Assembly: GCA_035274465.1 (NCBI GenBank)
Contig: DATEOF010000093.1
Coordinates: 62,001-126,000, forward strand
DNA: 64,000 bases
Source of the DNA: JADGRF01 sp035274465
GTDB lineage: Bacteria; Myxococcota_A; Polyangia; Polyangiales; JAFGIB01
Direction: 5' to 3'
The translations under genes and the position numbers were made by a program. The notes beneath the pieces were generated by a model. The model worked only from the letters and a program-made list of their open reading frames with translations, ran no database searches and was not told the origin of the DNA. Positions 1-8,401 of this stretch are shown in pieces (the first letter of the stretch is position 1; every line of letters starts with the position of its first letter).

Positions 1-118
1 AAGCCGCGTCGAGCGTACTCGCAGCACAGATCAGCGCCACAGTCCCCAGCTGAACGATGCGATGTGTAACCTGCGCCAAGCGCGATGCGCCCGCAGCGGT
101 CGATGCGCGGTTCTGCAC
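1..118 (-). CDS. Partial secreted or membrane protein, N-terminus only
   Basis: A minus-strand reading frame starts with GTG at 118-116 and runs off the left edge of the window (39 codons, no stop). A strong ribosome binding site GGAGGG lies 4 bases upstream of the GTG, which decides the start. The translation has a basic N-terminal stretch followed by a hydrophobic run (LGTVALICAAS) like a signal peptide. Nothing of the mature protein is visible, so no function can be given. Confidence 0.5.
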   Translation of the reverse strand, partial: MQNRASTAAGASRLAQVTHRIVQLGTVALICAASTLDAA

Positions 119-152
119 TGAACCCTCCCTATCAGAGGTTTATGTAGGTCGG

Positions 153-179
153 CGTTCCAACTCACCCGGCTCTGGAACG
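153..179. promoter_or_regulatory. Inverted repeat upstream of the leftward partial gene
   Basis: CGTTCCA (153-159) and TGGAACG (173-179) are perfect 7-bp arms separated by 13 bases. They lie 35-61 bases upstream of the GTG start at 118. Position and symmetry fit an operator or promoter-overlapping regulator site; this is inference only. Confidence 0.25.
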
Positions 180-483
180 ACGATGCCGCGCGAATGTAGA
201 TAGTCGATTCAGACTAATCAAGACGTGTTCGATCTGACGGCGACTAATTATTCCGATCGTCAAATCTTTTAATTTGCTGCGCTGCCATGCGGTGACGACG
301 ACCAGCACGCGACGAATTACCGTTCGCCAACGAGCGACTAACTGCGATTCGAAGGTCGTGAGTGATAGAGAAGCCATCGTTTAGATGGCCGGCTGAGACA
401 AGCGCCTGGCCGAAGGGCTCGGAAGGTGCGTTGTCCAACCTCCGCCTCGGGACCGCAGCAATGCTTGCTTGCCGCCTCGATCG

Positions 484-609
484 TCACCAGCGCAGGGCCC
501 CGCGGGAGCGCAACTCGAGTTTCTCGCGAAGCTCAGCGCGCAATCTCGAGCCGATTGCGCAGATCTGCAGCGCCAGGAACACAGCCAGCGCCAGCTCGTT
601 TTGCAGCAC
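484..609 (-). CDS. Possible small membrane protein, or read-through tail of the HupE-like gene
   Basis: After the TGA that ends the HupE/UreJ-like gene (639-637), the same frame stays open for 50 codons to a TGA at 486-484. It encodes a hydrophobic helix (LALAVFLALQICAIG) followed by a charged helix (RLRAELREKLELRSRG), with GC-rich third positions. A GTG in that frame at 609 could start a 41-residue protein. No clear ribosome binding site is seen, so it may be chance, a small ORF, or a vestigial C-terminal anchor. Confidence 0.2.
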   Translation of the reverse strand: MLQNELALAVFLALQICAIGSRLRAELREKLELRSRGALRW

Positions 610-636
610 CAAGCTCGTGGTCGGCTCACATTCAGA

Positions 637-1845
637 TCACATACACCGGCCCTGTTTGCAGCCGGCCTGGCACTCCGGATGATCGCTGTCCTTGGTCGCG
701 AGGTACGCGCCGAGCGTGTCCGGCGTCAGCGAGCAGCGCGCGCCTGCGGCCTTCGGCGCGCCGCAGGTGCCCTGGTTGATTGGGCCGGCGCCGTGGCAGT
801 ACAAGCCCGACTGACACTCCAGCGACGAGCGACACCTCGCACCGCTTGCGAGTTGCCCCTGCCAGACGCCGGTGCACGCAGCCGGCGGCTGCAGCGACGC
901 CGACTGGGTGAACTCGCAGCTGGCGTAGCGATCCTGCAGCGCGGCCACGCAGCTGTCGGCTGCAGCTGGCTCGACTCGCAGCGCCTGGCTTGCCAGCGCC
1001 GCGCTCAGCACGCGCGTGCACTCCGCTTCCAGCGTGGGGCCGGGCTGGCTGCCTTCACAGGCGGCTCGACGCTCGCGCGGCAGTGCCTGGGTGGCACGGC
1101 AGACCTTCGCGGCGAGGGGTGACGCCGCTACGGTCGTGTACACGTGATGGATCTCCGCGCGAGCGGGAGCCGTCTGTTCCGTGGCGGCGACGGCGGGTTC
1201 GCCTCCGATGGTGCGCTCCAGCGCCCAGGCACCGCCCATCACCACGATCGCCACGTTGACGACGCGGACCATCTGCCCGAACCGCAGCGGGTACCTGCGC
1301 AGCCAGAGCAACGTCGGCCACACGACGACGAGCACCAGCAGCTGACCGGCCTCCACGCCCAGGTTGAACATGGCCAGCGCCGGGGCCGCGTTGTCCTGCG
1401 GCACGCCGATCTCCTGCAGCGCACCCGCGAAGCCGAAGCCGTGCACCAGGCCGAACGCGAAGGTCAGGCGAAAGCGCTTGCCCGCGTCGCGCAGCCAGAA
1501 GTTCTCCAAGCCCACGTACGCGACCGACAGCGCGATCAGCGGCTCGACCAGCCGCGGGCTCACGCTCGCCACGCCGAGCACCGACAGCGCGAGCGTCACC
1601 GAGTGCGCGAGCGTGAACGCGGTGACGGCCAGCAGCACCGAGCGGGTGCGCGACGCGATCAACACCACGCCGAGCAGGAACACCAGGTGGTCGAAGCCGG
1701 TCAGGATGTGGAACACGCCGAGCCGGAAGTACTCGCCGAGCGTGGGCAGCGCCTTGTCGATCCCGGGCGCATGGGCGTAGGCCGGGGCCGCCGCCGTCAG
1801 CAGCAGCGCGATCAAACTAGCGGTTCTGAGCGAGCTCGGTCGCAT
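637..1845 (-). CDS. HupE/UreJ-like membrane protein with Cys-rich C-terminal domain
   Basis: 402 residues. A signal peptide (about 1-24, ending AYA) precedes a HupE/UreJ-type membrane domain at about 30-215. That domain shows the family's conserved blocks: FHILTGFDHLVFLLG, LAHSVTLAL, GLVHGFGFAGAL and FNLGVEAGQL, whose His and Asp residues are candidate metal ligands. HupE/UreJ proteins are linked to nickel or cobalt uptake, but the role of this second subgroup is not established. Unusually, about 180 extra residues follow, with at least ten Cys in small clusters (CRSSLECQSGLYC, CGAPKAAGARC, CQAGCKQGRC), like eukaryote-style disulfide-rich modules. It overlaps the upstream TPR gene by 29 bases and is the last gene of a four-gene operon with DUF4331. 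Confidence 0.8.
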   Translation of the reverse strand: MRPSSLRTASLIALLLTAAAPAYAHAPGIDKALPTLGEYFRLGVFHILTGFDHLVFLLGVVLIASRTRSVLLAVTAFTLAHSVTLALSVLGVASVSPRLVEPLIALSVAYVGLENFWLRDAGKRFRLTFAFGLVHGFGFAGALQEIGVPQDNAAPALAMFNLGVEAGQLLVLVVVWPTLLWLRRYPLRFGQMVRVVNVAIVVMGGAWALERTIGGEPAVAATEQTAPARAEIHHVYTTVAASPLAAKVCRATQALPRERRAACEGSQPGPTLEAECTRVLSAALASQALRVEPAAADSCVAALQDRYASCEFTQSASLQPPAACTGVWQGQLASGARCRSSLECQSGLYCHGAGPINQGTCGAPKAAGARCSLTPDTLGAYLATKDSDHPECQAGCKQGRCM

Positions 1846-3055
1846 TGCGTTCTCCAGTCAAGATCGGGTCCAAGCGTGGGTTCTTGCGCAGAGCATCGGC
1901 CATCAGCGCCTGGCCTTCCGCCTTGCCTGCCTGGTCGCGCGCAGCTGCGCGGCGGATCAAGCCGGCGTGATAGAGCAAGCCCGCGTCCTGAATGCCGCTG
2001 GCGACGACCTCTCGCGCCAGCTTGTCCGCTTCAGTGACTTGGCCGTTGCGATACAACGCCAAGGCCAGGACGTCCTTCGTGTACACGTCCTTGCGTTGCT
2101 TCCACTCGGTGCGCGCGAGCTCGAGCGCCTCGGACGCCTTTCGGTCGTGCGTGGCCAAGAACGAGGCCACGCTGCGCGGATCGTGCCGGCCTTCGCGCTC
2201 GACGCGGGCATACACCTGGGCAGCCTTGTCGGTCGCGCCAGCGAGCGCGTAGGCGTCGCCGAGCAGCGCGCTCACCGGGGCGGTCGGCTTCGCGCGTTCG
2301 GCGCGCGTCAGCCAGTCGATGGCCGCCGGGTAATCGCGCTCGGACAGCGCCACACGCCCCTTGCCCTCCAGCGCCGGAGCGTATTCGGGCAGCCGGCGCA
2401 GCGCCGCATCGAAGCCGAAGTCCGCGCCGCGGTAGTCGCCTTCGTGCCAGAACAACCAGGCCGCCTGCACGATCATCCAGGCGCGTGGCTCGGGGTCCTT
2501 TTGGCCCGTGCCACTGCCGATCGCCAGTTGGTACAAACGCTTGGCCGACACGGCGTCGCCCTGCAACCAGCGCAGGTGCGCAGCGCGCCCGTAGGACGGC
2601 AGGTTGGGCTTGATATCCAGCATGCGCTGGGCAGCGTCGATGGCCGCAGGCATGTCGCCGAGCTCCAGGTACGCATCGCTCAGCGTGCCCCAGGTCAGCG
2701 CGTCCTCGCTCTTGCGCGCGAGCATCTTCAGCGCCAGGTCACGCGCGCGCTCGAACTGGTGGTCGTTCAACATCACCAGGCCCTGCAAGCGCAGCGCACC
2801 CAGGTGGTCGGGGTCGAGCTCGAGCGCCTTGGCCGCACAGGTTTCGGCGTTGCGATAAAGGTCGGGCTCCGACTTCGCACGTGCTTTTTGCACGAAGTCG
2901 GAGCCCGCGAGGACGAACGCGTCAGGCGTGGGGGCGTTCGCAGAAGTGGCAGGCAGGTCGCAAGGTCTGGACTCCGCCGCTCGCGGGGCCGGCTTTGGGC
3001 CGGAGCAAGCCAGCGCGTGGCACACGAGTAGGCAAGCGAAAGTGACGTGGCGCAT
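1817..3055 (-). CDS. TPR-repeat lipoprotein
   Basis: 412 residues from the ATG at 3055, chosen because GAGGGAACC precedes it; a longer frame starting 13 codons earlier has no such site. The N-terminus (MRHVTFACLLVCHALAC) ends in a lipobox, predicting export and lipidation. Most of the rest is tetratricopeptide repeats, for example units around AETCAAKALELDPDHLGALR and LSDAYLELGDMPAAIDAAQRM, so it is probably a protein-protein scaffold. It lies 39 bases downstream of the DUF4331 gene and overlaps the HupE-like gene, so the three are probably co-transcribed. Exact partner unknown. Confidence 0.8.
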   Translation of the reverse strand: MRHVTFACLLVCHALACSGPKPAPRAAESRPCDLPATSANAPTPDAFVLAGSDFVQKARAKSEPDLYRNAETCAAKALELDPDHLGALRLQGLVMLNDHQFERARDLALKMLARKSEDALTWGTLSDAYLELGDMPAAIDAAQRMLDIKPNLPSYGRAAHLRWLQGDAVSAKRLYQLAIGSGTGQKDPEPRAWMIVQAAWLFWHEGDYRGADFGFDAALRRLPEYAPALEGKGRVALSERDYPAAIDWLTRAERAKPTAPVSALLGDAYALAGATDKAAQVYARVEREGRHDPRSVASFLATHDRKASEALELARTEWKQRKDVYTKDVLALALYRNGQVTEADKLAREVVASGIQDAGLLYHAGLIRRAAARDQAGKAEGQALMADALRKNPRLDPILTGERNATELAQNR

Positions 3056-3094
3056 GGTTCCCTCGAGTACGAGCGGCGGAGTCCTTCGGATCAC

Positions 3095-4525
3095 TTACGG
3101 CGCGGGCTTGCCGTGGCCGTCGTCGAAGCCCTGGTGGGGCAGCGGCAAGAACGGCATGTCGGTCAAGAAGTCCATGTCGTTGCTGTTGACGTTGTCGCTG
3201 ACCTTGATCGCCCCGCCGCTCAGCAACACGGTCAGGAGCACGTCCGTGACGTCGGCCTGTTCCTGGTTTGGCTTGGCGCCCCCGATCAGCGGCCGGCCGT
3301 TCGGGAAGCCCGAGTCGATGCCCAGGTCCACGCGCAGCACGTCGCCGATGCTCTTGATCGAGTGAGCACCCTTGGTCGGGAAGTCCTTCAGGTTGATGAT
3401 GTCGATGATGTCGAAGCGGCCCATGCCGTCCGGGCCGTGCTTCAGCGCCTCGACCGTCTCCTTGCCCACGCCGAGCTCCTTGTAGATACCCACGGCCTCG
3501 GCGTTGCGCACGATCACCGGATGCAGGAAGTACGGCGCGAAGTACTCGAGGTCGTCGGCAGGCGTCAGGTGGTTCCAGTAGTCCTTGTCCTGCAGCCCGA
3601 TCAGAGCCTCGTTGACCAGCGGCAGACCGAGGCGCGACACCTGAACCCAGGGGCCGAAGTGCTGGTCGTCGTACGTGCGGCGGATCGTCACCTTGCGCCG
3701 ACTCGCAGCCGACCAGATGCCGAGCGTCTGCGCGTCACTCGCACCCGAGCTCGGTGCCTTGCCGGTACCCGTCAGCTGATCGGTCGGGATCTCGAGCGCG
3801 ATCGAGTGCACGTTGTAGCCCGCGACACCGTCAGTGGGCTTCTTGCGGCCCGAGGTGATGTTCGCCAGATCGAACACCCCACCCAGGTCGACGTAGAAGC
3901 CGTCGTCGCGCGGGCCGGCGAACACGCGGCCGCCACCCTTCAAGTTGCGCACGAACTGCGCCGCGAACGCGTTGTCGTACTTGCCGGAAGACGGCTTGTA
4001 CACCACCGCATCGGTGCGGGGACCGATGTTGGCCGGCGCCACGGGCGCGTCGGCGATCAACACGGTCTCCTTGCCCTTCTCGACCTTGGTCACCGTGTAG
4101 GTCTGCGCCGGCGGCATGACCGCGATCTGCGAGAAGAACTGGATGCCGTTGAACAGGTCCTCGTTGAACGCGATGTCGTCGCTCGACACGCGCTTGAACG
4201 GCGTGGTCTTGAAGCGAATGTAGTAGGTCACCGCGTCGGCCAGGCTGTCTGGACCCCGCGCGACGTGCACTTCGTAGCGGACGTCGGGATCGAACATGTT
4301 GAAGTTCGGCCCGCCGCCCGGCTCTTCGAGCGGGTTGAAGTTGGTGACCACATACAGCTTGTCGTGCTTGCCTGGGCTGACCCAGGCGTAGACATCCGTA
4401 TTGTCTGCCGTGGGATCGATCGAGATCGCGGGGGCCTCACGGTGGCTGGAAGCGTGCACCAGTGTCGTCGCAAACAGCTGAGCCATCAGAGCTAACGTGA
4501 CTAAACCAGAACGTCGAGTTGTCAT
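3095..4525 (-). CDS. DUF4331 family secreted protein
   Basis: 476 residues from the ATG at 4525, which has AAAGGA upstream; an in-frame GTG six codons earlier is less likely. The N-terminus is a signal peptide, followed directly by the DUF4331 hallmark SSHREAPAISIDPTADNTDVYAW; the domain occupies nearly all of the mature protein. DUF4331 proteins are periplasmic or extracellular and have no established activity. The gene sits between a propeller lipoprotein (14 bases upstream of this start) and a TPR lipoprotein, both predicted to be on the same side of the membrane, which suggests an exported complex served by the HupE-like membrane protein. That grouping is inferred from the operon only. 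Confidence 0.85.
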   Translation of the reverse strand: MTTRRSGLVTLALMAQLFATTLVHASSHREAPAISIDPTADNTDVYAWVSPGKHDKLYVVTNFNPLEEPGGGPNFNMFDPDVRYEVHVARGPDSLADAVTYYIRFKTTPFKRVSSDDIAFNEDLFNGIQFFSQIAVMPPAQTYTVTKVEKGKETVLIADAPVAPANIGPRTDAVVYKPSSGKYDNAFAAQFVRNLKGGGRVFAGPRDDGFYVDLGGVFDLANITSGRKKPTDGVAGYNVHSIALEIPTDQLTGTGKAPSSGASDAQTLGIWSAASRRKVTIRRTYDDQHFGPWVQVSRLGLPLVNEALIGLQDKDYWNHLTPADDLEYFAPYFLHPVIVRNAEAVGIYKELGVGKETVEALKHGPDGMGRFDIIDIINLKDFPTKGAHSIKSIGDVLRVDLGIDSGFPNGRPLIGGAKPNQEQADVTDVLLTVLLSGGAIKVSDNVNSNDMDFLTDMPFLPLPHQGFDDGHGKPAP

Positions 4526-4539
4526 GACTAGGATTCCTT

Positions 4540-5589
4540 TCACTTAAGCAGGTACACGGTGCCACTTTCGTTGGCTTGACTATCCGCCCACGCGAATACA
4601 TCGGCTTCGTGCGCACGATGCAGTCCAGCAGGCTCGTTGAACTGCCCAACCGTCTTGGTCAGGCGCTTGATCTCTTTGCTGGCGGTGTCGACGAAGTACA
4701 CGACGTCGCGCTTCTTCTCGGGATCGAGGCCGGACACGAGCACCGTCTTGTCGTCGGACGTCACCGTGATGCCGGCCGGGAAGCCGATGCCGATCGACTC
4801 GGCGAAGCTCGAGGTCTTGCCCGCTTCGACTCGGATCACGCGCGCGGTCGCACTCTCGGGAGTGGTTTCGACCACGTACGCGACACCCTTGGCATCGACC
4901 ACCACGCCTGCTGGATCGGCGAACGGCTCGCCGCTGGCCACGGTCTCGACCGCGCCTCCCGAAGGCTGGATGCGGAACAGGCCCGCGAGCTGCGTGTCCG
5001 GCGTACGGCCGGTGAAGTACAGGTACTCCCGCTTGTCTGGGTCCCTGGCCACGACCAGGCCGCGCGGAGCGTAGCCTTCGGTGCCGGCCAGCACTGCGGG
5101 CGTGCCGCCCTCGACGCTCAGGCTGAACACGGAGCCGGCCGCAGGATCTGCGATATACAGCTGCTTGCCGTCCAGGCTCACGCTGAGGTTGACTGGCGCA
5201 GTCAGCGGCTCTCCCATGGCGAGCGTGCGGATCTCGCCGCCATCAGCGGCAACCGAGAACACGCCCGGTTGCGACTCGCCCGCCTGGCCACCCAGCGCGG
5301 TGTAATACACGCGCTCGCCCTTCGGGCTGGGTGTCGCGTCCATCGGCGACCTCGTCATCGGGTCGTTGGCGGCGACCGAGATGGCTGGCGCGGGTACCTC
5401 GTCCTTCGCCGGCTCCCCTGCGGGAGGAGTCTCCGCATTCATTCCCGGTCCTGGATCGGGTGGTTGTTCTTTGCCGGACTTCGGCGCGGAGGCGGGCATG
5501 TCTTCGCCTCCGCAGCCGGTCCACAGCGCGATCACAAGCAAAGCACCCTGCGCCAGCATTCGGCGCAGCGGTCGGTTCGTGGTCTGCAT
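4540..5589 (-). CDS. Beta-propeller-like lipoprotein
   Basis: 349 residues from the ATG at 5589, which has GGAGGGACC just upstream; a longer frame begins 16 codons earlier without such a site. The N-terminus has a lipobox (LVIALWTGCGG), then a Pro/Ala/Glu-rich linker to about residue 85. Repeated blade-like units follow (PVNLSVSLDGKQLYIAD, GLVVARDPDKREYLYFTG, PAGVVVDAKGVAYVVE), as in NHL/SMP-30-type propellers. It is the first gene of the operon with DUF4331, TPR and HupE-like genes. Substrate or partner cannot be read from the sequence. Confidence 0.75.
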   Translation of the reverse strand: MQTTNRPLRRMLAQGALLVIALWTGCGGEDMPASAPKSGKEQPPDPGPGMNAETPPAGEPAKDEVPAPAISVAANDPMTRSPMDATPSPKGERVYYTALGGQAGESQPGVFSVAADGGEIRTLAMGEPLTAPVNLSVSLDGKQLYIADPAAGSVFSLSVEGGTPAVLAGTEGYAPRGLVVARDPDKREYLYFTGRTPDTQLAGLFRIQPSGGAVETVASGEPFADPAGVVVDAKGVAYVVETTPESATARVIRVEAGKTSSFAESIGIGFPAGITVTSDDKTVLVSGLDPEKKRDVVYFVDTASKEIKRLTKTVGQFNEPAGLHRAHEADVFAWADSQANESGTVYLLK

Positions 5590-5644
5590 GGTCCCTCCGG
5601 GGTTCCGGCTTCCACCTGCGGAAGCGTGCCCCGACATGCACTAC

Positions 5645-5661
5645 GGCCCTCTGCCAGGGCC
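5645..5661. promoter_or_regulatory. Short hairpin between divergent genes
   Basis: GGCCCT (5645-5650) and AGGGCC (5656-5661) form perfect 6-bp arms around a 5-base loop. It lies between the divergent starts at 5589 and 5747 and just before repeat copy A. A regulatory role is possible but not shown. Confidence 0.25.
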
Positions 5662-5666
5662 GGTTC

Positions 5667-5742
5667 GGACCGAATGTCGGGCAGGCCACCGAACGCTTGG
5701 AAACCGCTTGGAATTCACCGCCGCGGACGGCTGCGGCTACGG
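5667..5742 (+). repeat. Dispersed 76-bp repeat, copy A
   Basis: This 76-bp stretch aligns without gaps to 8217-8292 at 67 of 76 positions by eye (about 88%). It includes an identical core GTCGGGCAGGCCACCGAACG and a shared right end GCCGCGGACGGC...GGCTACGG. Copy A ends only 4 bases before the likely GTG start of the M20 peptidase gene. It may be a mobile or regulatory non-coding element; no coding frame is shared. Confidence 0.6.
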
Positions 5743-5746
5743 TACA

Positions 5747-7204
5747 GTGCGCCGCGTGTTCGGCCGAGAATCACCCCGCATCGATCAGGGCGCCCTTTGC
5801 CTCGGCCTGCTGTTCGCGCTCGCCTGCGCTTCGGCGCCTGCGACTCAGGTCGAGGCCCCGATAGCCGCCTGTCCGCGCGCGACCGCACTCGAGCCGCAGC
5901 AAATCGCCGCCGAGGCGAGCTGTCTCCTGCAACAGTACGTACGCATCGACACGGTCAATCCGCCGGGAAACGAGCTTGCTGCGGCGGCGTTCTTGCGCGA
6001 CGTGCTCGCGCGCGACGGCATCGAAGCCAGGATTCTCGAGTCTGCTAAAGGCCGCGGCAACTTGCTGGCGCGCTTGCCCGGGACGGGGGCAGGCCGCGCC
6101 ATGGTCCTGATGCATCACATGGACGTCGTACCCCCGTCCGCGAGCGAATGGTCCGTGCCGCCGTTCGACGGTGCCGTGCGCGATGGGTTTGTCTGGGGAC
6201 GGGGCAGCATCGACAACAAAGGTGGAGGCGTCATCGAGCTCATGACGATGCTGCTCGCGAAGCGTCTCGCGACAGCGCTTCCGCGCGATCTCGTGCTCCT
6301 GGCCGTGGCCGACGAGGAGGCCGGCGGTGGATTCGGTGCACGCCATCTCACCGAACACCACAAGGATCTGTTTGGCGACGTCGAGTTCGTGTTGAACGAA
6401 GGCGGATTCATCGAGCAGGTAGCCGAAGGCCGCCTGGTCTACAACGTCGAGGTTGTCCAGAAGGCCCCGCTGTGGCTGCGCGTCACCGCGCGCGGCCGGT
6501 CGGGACACGGCTCGACACCACCGGCGAACACGGCCGCATTCGCACTCGTGCGCGCACTGGCCAGGCTCACGGCCTTCCAGTTCCCGATCGCCGTGCGGCC
6601 CGAAGTTCAGCGCCTGTACGCCGCGAAAGCTCCTGCCATGCCCGAACCGCAACGCACCGCGTATGCCGACCTGCGCAAAGCGCTCGAGAACCCGGCGTTC
6701 CGCGACGAGTTTCTAAAAGACCCACGCGACGCAGCGCTGGTCCGGAACACGCTTGCGCTCACCATGCTCAAGGGCAGCGACAAGGAGAACGTCATTCCGG
6801 GCGAGGCGTCCGCGGTGCTCGATCTACGCCTCCTGCCTGGACAAGACGCCACGACAGTCATCGGCGAGCTCACGCGCGTCATGGCGGAACCAGGGCTGGA
6901 AGTAACGCCGCTCCTCTCCTGGCGCGCGCACGCATCGCCGGACGACACGGCGCTCTTCCACGCGATCGTCGCGCTCGCGAACGAGCGTGGCGCGCCGGTC
7001 GTCCCGAGCGTGACGACCGGGTTTACCGACTGCAACGCGTTCCGTGCTCAAGGCATCACCTGTTATGGGTTTCTCCCCATACGCTTCGATCCGAAAGACT
7101 TCGAGCGCATCCACGGCGCAGACGAACGCCTGTCGATCGAAAGGGCAGCGGCGGCGATAGTCGAATTACACACCTTGTTGCAGCGCTTGAGTTCGTCTCA
7201 GTAG
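5747..7204 (+). CDS. M20 family metallopeptidase, lipoprotein
   Basis: About 485 residues. Two in-frame GTG codons (5747, 5756) are candidate starts; neither has a good ribosome binding site, and both precede a signal sequence with a lipobox (LGLLFALACAS). The rest is an M20/ArgE-DapE-type di-zinc amidohydrolase. Visible motifs are MHHMDVVPP (metal-binding His and Asp), GRGSIDNKGG (bridging Asp), ADEEAGGG (catalytic Glu pair) and the dimerisation-domain GHGSTPP. The enzyme probably hydrolyses a peptide or N-acyl amino acid bond in the periplasm; substrate not predictable. Longer open frame upstream runs through repeat copy A and is not coding-like. No clear operon partner. Confidence 0.85.
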   Translation: MRRVFGRESPRIDQGALCLGLLFALACASAPATQVEAPIAACPRATALEPQQIAAEASCLLQQYVRIDTVNPPGNELAAAAFLRDVLARDGIEARILESAKGRGNLLARLPGTGAGRAMVLMHHMDVVPPSASEWSVPPFDGAVRDGFVWGRGSIDNKGGGVIELMTMLLAKRLATALPRDLVLLAVADEEAGGGFGARHLTEHHKDLFGDVEFVLNEGGFIEQVAEGRLVYNVEVVQKAPLWLRVTARGRSGHGSTPPANTAAFALVRALARLTAFQFPIAVRPEVQRLYAAKAPAMPEPQRTAYADLRKALENPAFRDEFLKDPRDAALVRNTLALTMLKGSDKENVIPGEASAVLDLRLLPGQDATTVIGELTRVMAEPGLEVTPLLSWRAHASPDDTALFHAIVALANERGAPVVPSVTTGFTDCNAFRAQGITCYGFLPIRFDPKDFERIHGADERLSIERAAAAIVELHTLLQRLSSSQ

Positions 7205-7306
7205 ATCACGCCCAGTGTGAGCTTCCCACGGCGAGTGTCGGCCTATCGCCTCGCGTCACAGGTGGCGTAGCCTGAGTGGAGTTTCATTCAGCAAAACAGA
7301 GGGAAC

Positions 7307-8161
7307 GTGCATCACCTTGTATGTATCGCGCTCGCGTTGAGCTTGGCCGCGTGCGCAGGCAGCCAGATCGCGGAGGCTCCAGCAACTGAGGGCACGCCAG
7401 CTCGAGCTTCGGGGGCGGAGGCCAGCGCCCCGCCGAGCGCTGCGCCCGAAACCGCGACCGACGACTTCGTGACGCGCGCCTCGGACCACGCCCAAGCGAC
7501 GCAAGTGGGCAAAGCGTCGAAGATCAGCTCGACCGCTACCGAGGCTGCACTGAAGTTTTTCGTGCTCGACAAGGACAAGGGTCCGGTCAAAGGCATCATC
7601 ATCTCCGTGACCTCGCCGGAGGGCGCGAAGTATTACACCGAAGAGACCGACACGGACGGCTACGCCGAGTTACTCGTACCGGTCGGGCAAAACTACGAGG
7701 TGATCTACTTGAGCCTCGGGCGTCGCGACATCGGGGCGAAGTTGTCCGTGAGCGGCGAACCGAAGCAGAACATCAAGCTGACGCTGCGCTACAAGCGATA
7801 CGACCCACCGCCTGGGGCGACAGAGCCGCGCTTCGTGTTGGACGGCGTCTACTTCGACAGCGGCAAGACGACGATTCGCGCCGACTCCTTTGCGCGACTC
7901 GATGGCGTCGTCGAATACATGACACACAAGAAGAGCGCGCGCATCGAGATCTCCGGCCACACCGACAACCTCGGCAACCCAAAAGCAAACAAGACGCTCT
8001 CGCAGAAGCGCGCACAGGCTTGCCGCGACTACCTGATCTCGAAAGGCATCGATGCTAGCCGCGTCGTGGCCGTCGGCTACGGGGACGAGCGCCCGATTAC
8101 CTCAAACGAGACCGAAGACGGGCGTCAGAAGAACCGCCGCATCGAGGCCTCCGAGCTGTAG
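7307..8161 (+). CDS. OmpA-like peptidoglycan-binding lipoprotein
   Basis: 284 residues from a GTG with AGAGGGAAC upstream. The signal peptide ends in a lipobox (LSLAACAG), followed by an Ala/Pro/Glu-rich linker. About residues 80-165 look like a small beta-sandwich (carboxypeptidase-regulatory type: GIIISVTSPEGAKYY, TDTDGYAELLVPVG). An OmpA C-terminal domain follows from about 170 to the end, with YFDSGKTTI, ISGHTDNLGNPKAN and NRRIE, the motifs that bind diaminopimelate in peptidoglycan. It probably tethers the outer membrane to the wall. It stands alone, with repeat copy B downstream. Confidence 0.9.
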   Translation: MHHLVCIALALSLAACAGSQIAEAPATEGTPARASGAEASAPPSAAPETATDDFVTRASDHAQATQVGKASKISSTATEAALKFFVLDKDKGPVKGIIISVTSPEGAKYYTEETDTDGYAELLVPVGQNYEVIYLSLGRRDIGAKLSVSGEPKQNIKLTLRYKRYDPPPGATEPRFVLDGVYFDSGKTTIRADSFARLDGVVEYMTHKKSARIEISGHTDNLGNPKANKTLSQKRAQACRDYLISKGIDASRVVAVGYGDERPITSNETEDGRQKNRRIEASEL

Positions 8162-8216
8162 TTGCCAGACCTGGCGTGGGCCCCAGGAGTAAGTTCTTGG
8201 AGGCCGGGTCCGACTT

Positions 8217-8292
8217 GGACCGAAGGTCGGGCAGGCCACCGAACGCCTTGAAACCGCTATGCATTCGCTGCCGCGGACGGCGGCGGCTACGG
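8217..8292 (+). repeat. Dispersed 76-bp repeat, copy B
   Basis: Gap-free partner of 5667-5742 with 9 mismatches in 76 bp. It lies 110 bases upstream of the histidine kinase ATG, in the same orientation relative to the downstream gene as copy A. The 8162-8401 gap contains no gene. Confidence 0.6.
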
Positions 8293-8401
8293 CGGTAGCT
8301 CAAGTTGCCCAGCGCTCGGCCGTACTGGGCTTTCGTGCCGCAGCCGCTCGCTTTTGGACGGATCCAAGTGGCTGCGGCGGCCAACCCCGCGTAGCTCTTC
8401 C

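Larger units (their letters stand above)
119..636. other. Intergenic region, no convincing long gene
   Basis: The left part (roughly 180-370) is noticeably richer in A+T than the surrounding genes, as expected for promoter DNA of the leftward gene. The short frames here have no coding character. The right part (484-636) carries the in-frame extension described separately. An inverted repeat at 153-179 is also listed separately. Confidence 0.5.

Noticed and set aside
8162..8216. Possible intrinsic terminator after the OmpA-like gene
   Set aside because: CCTGG/CCAGG arms are short and no run of T follows.
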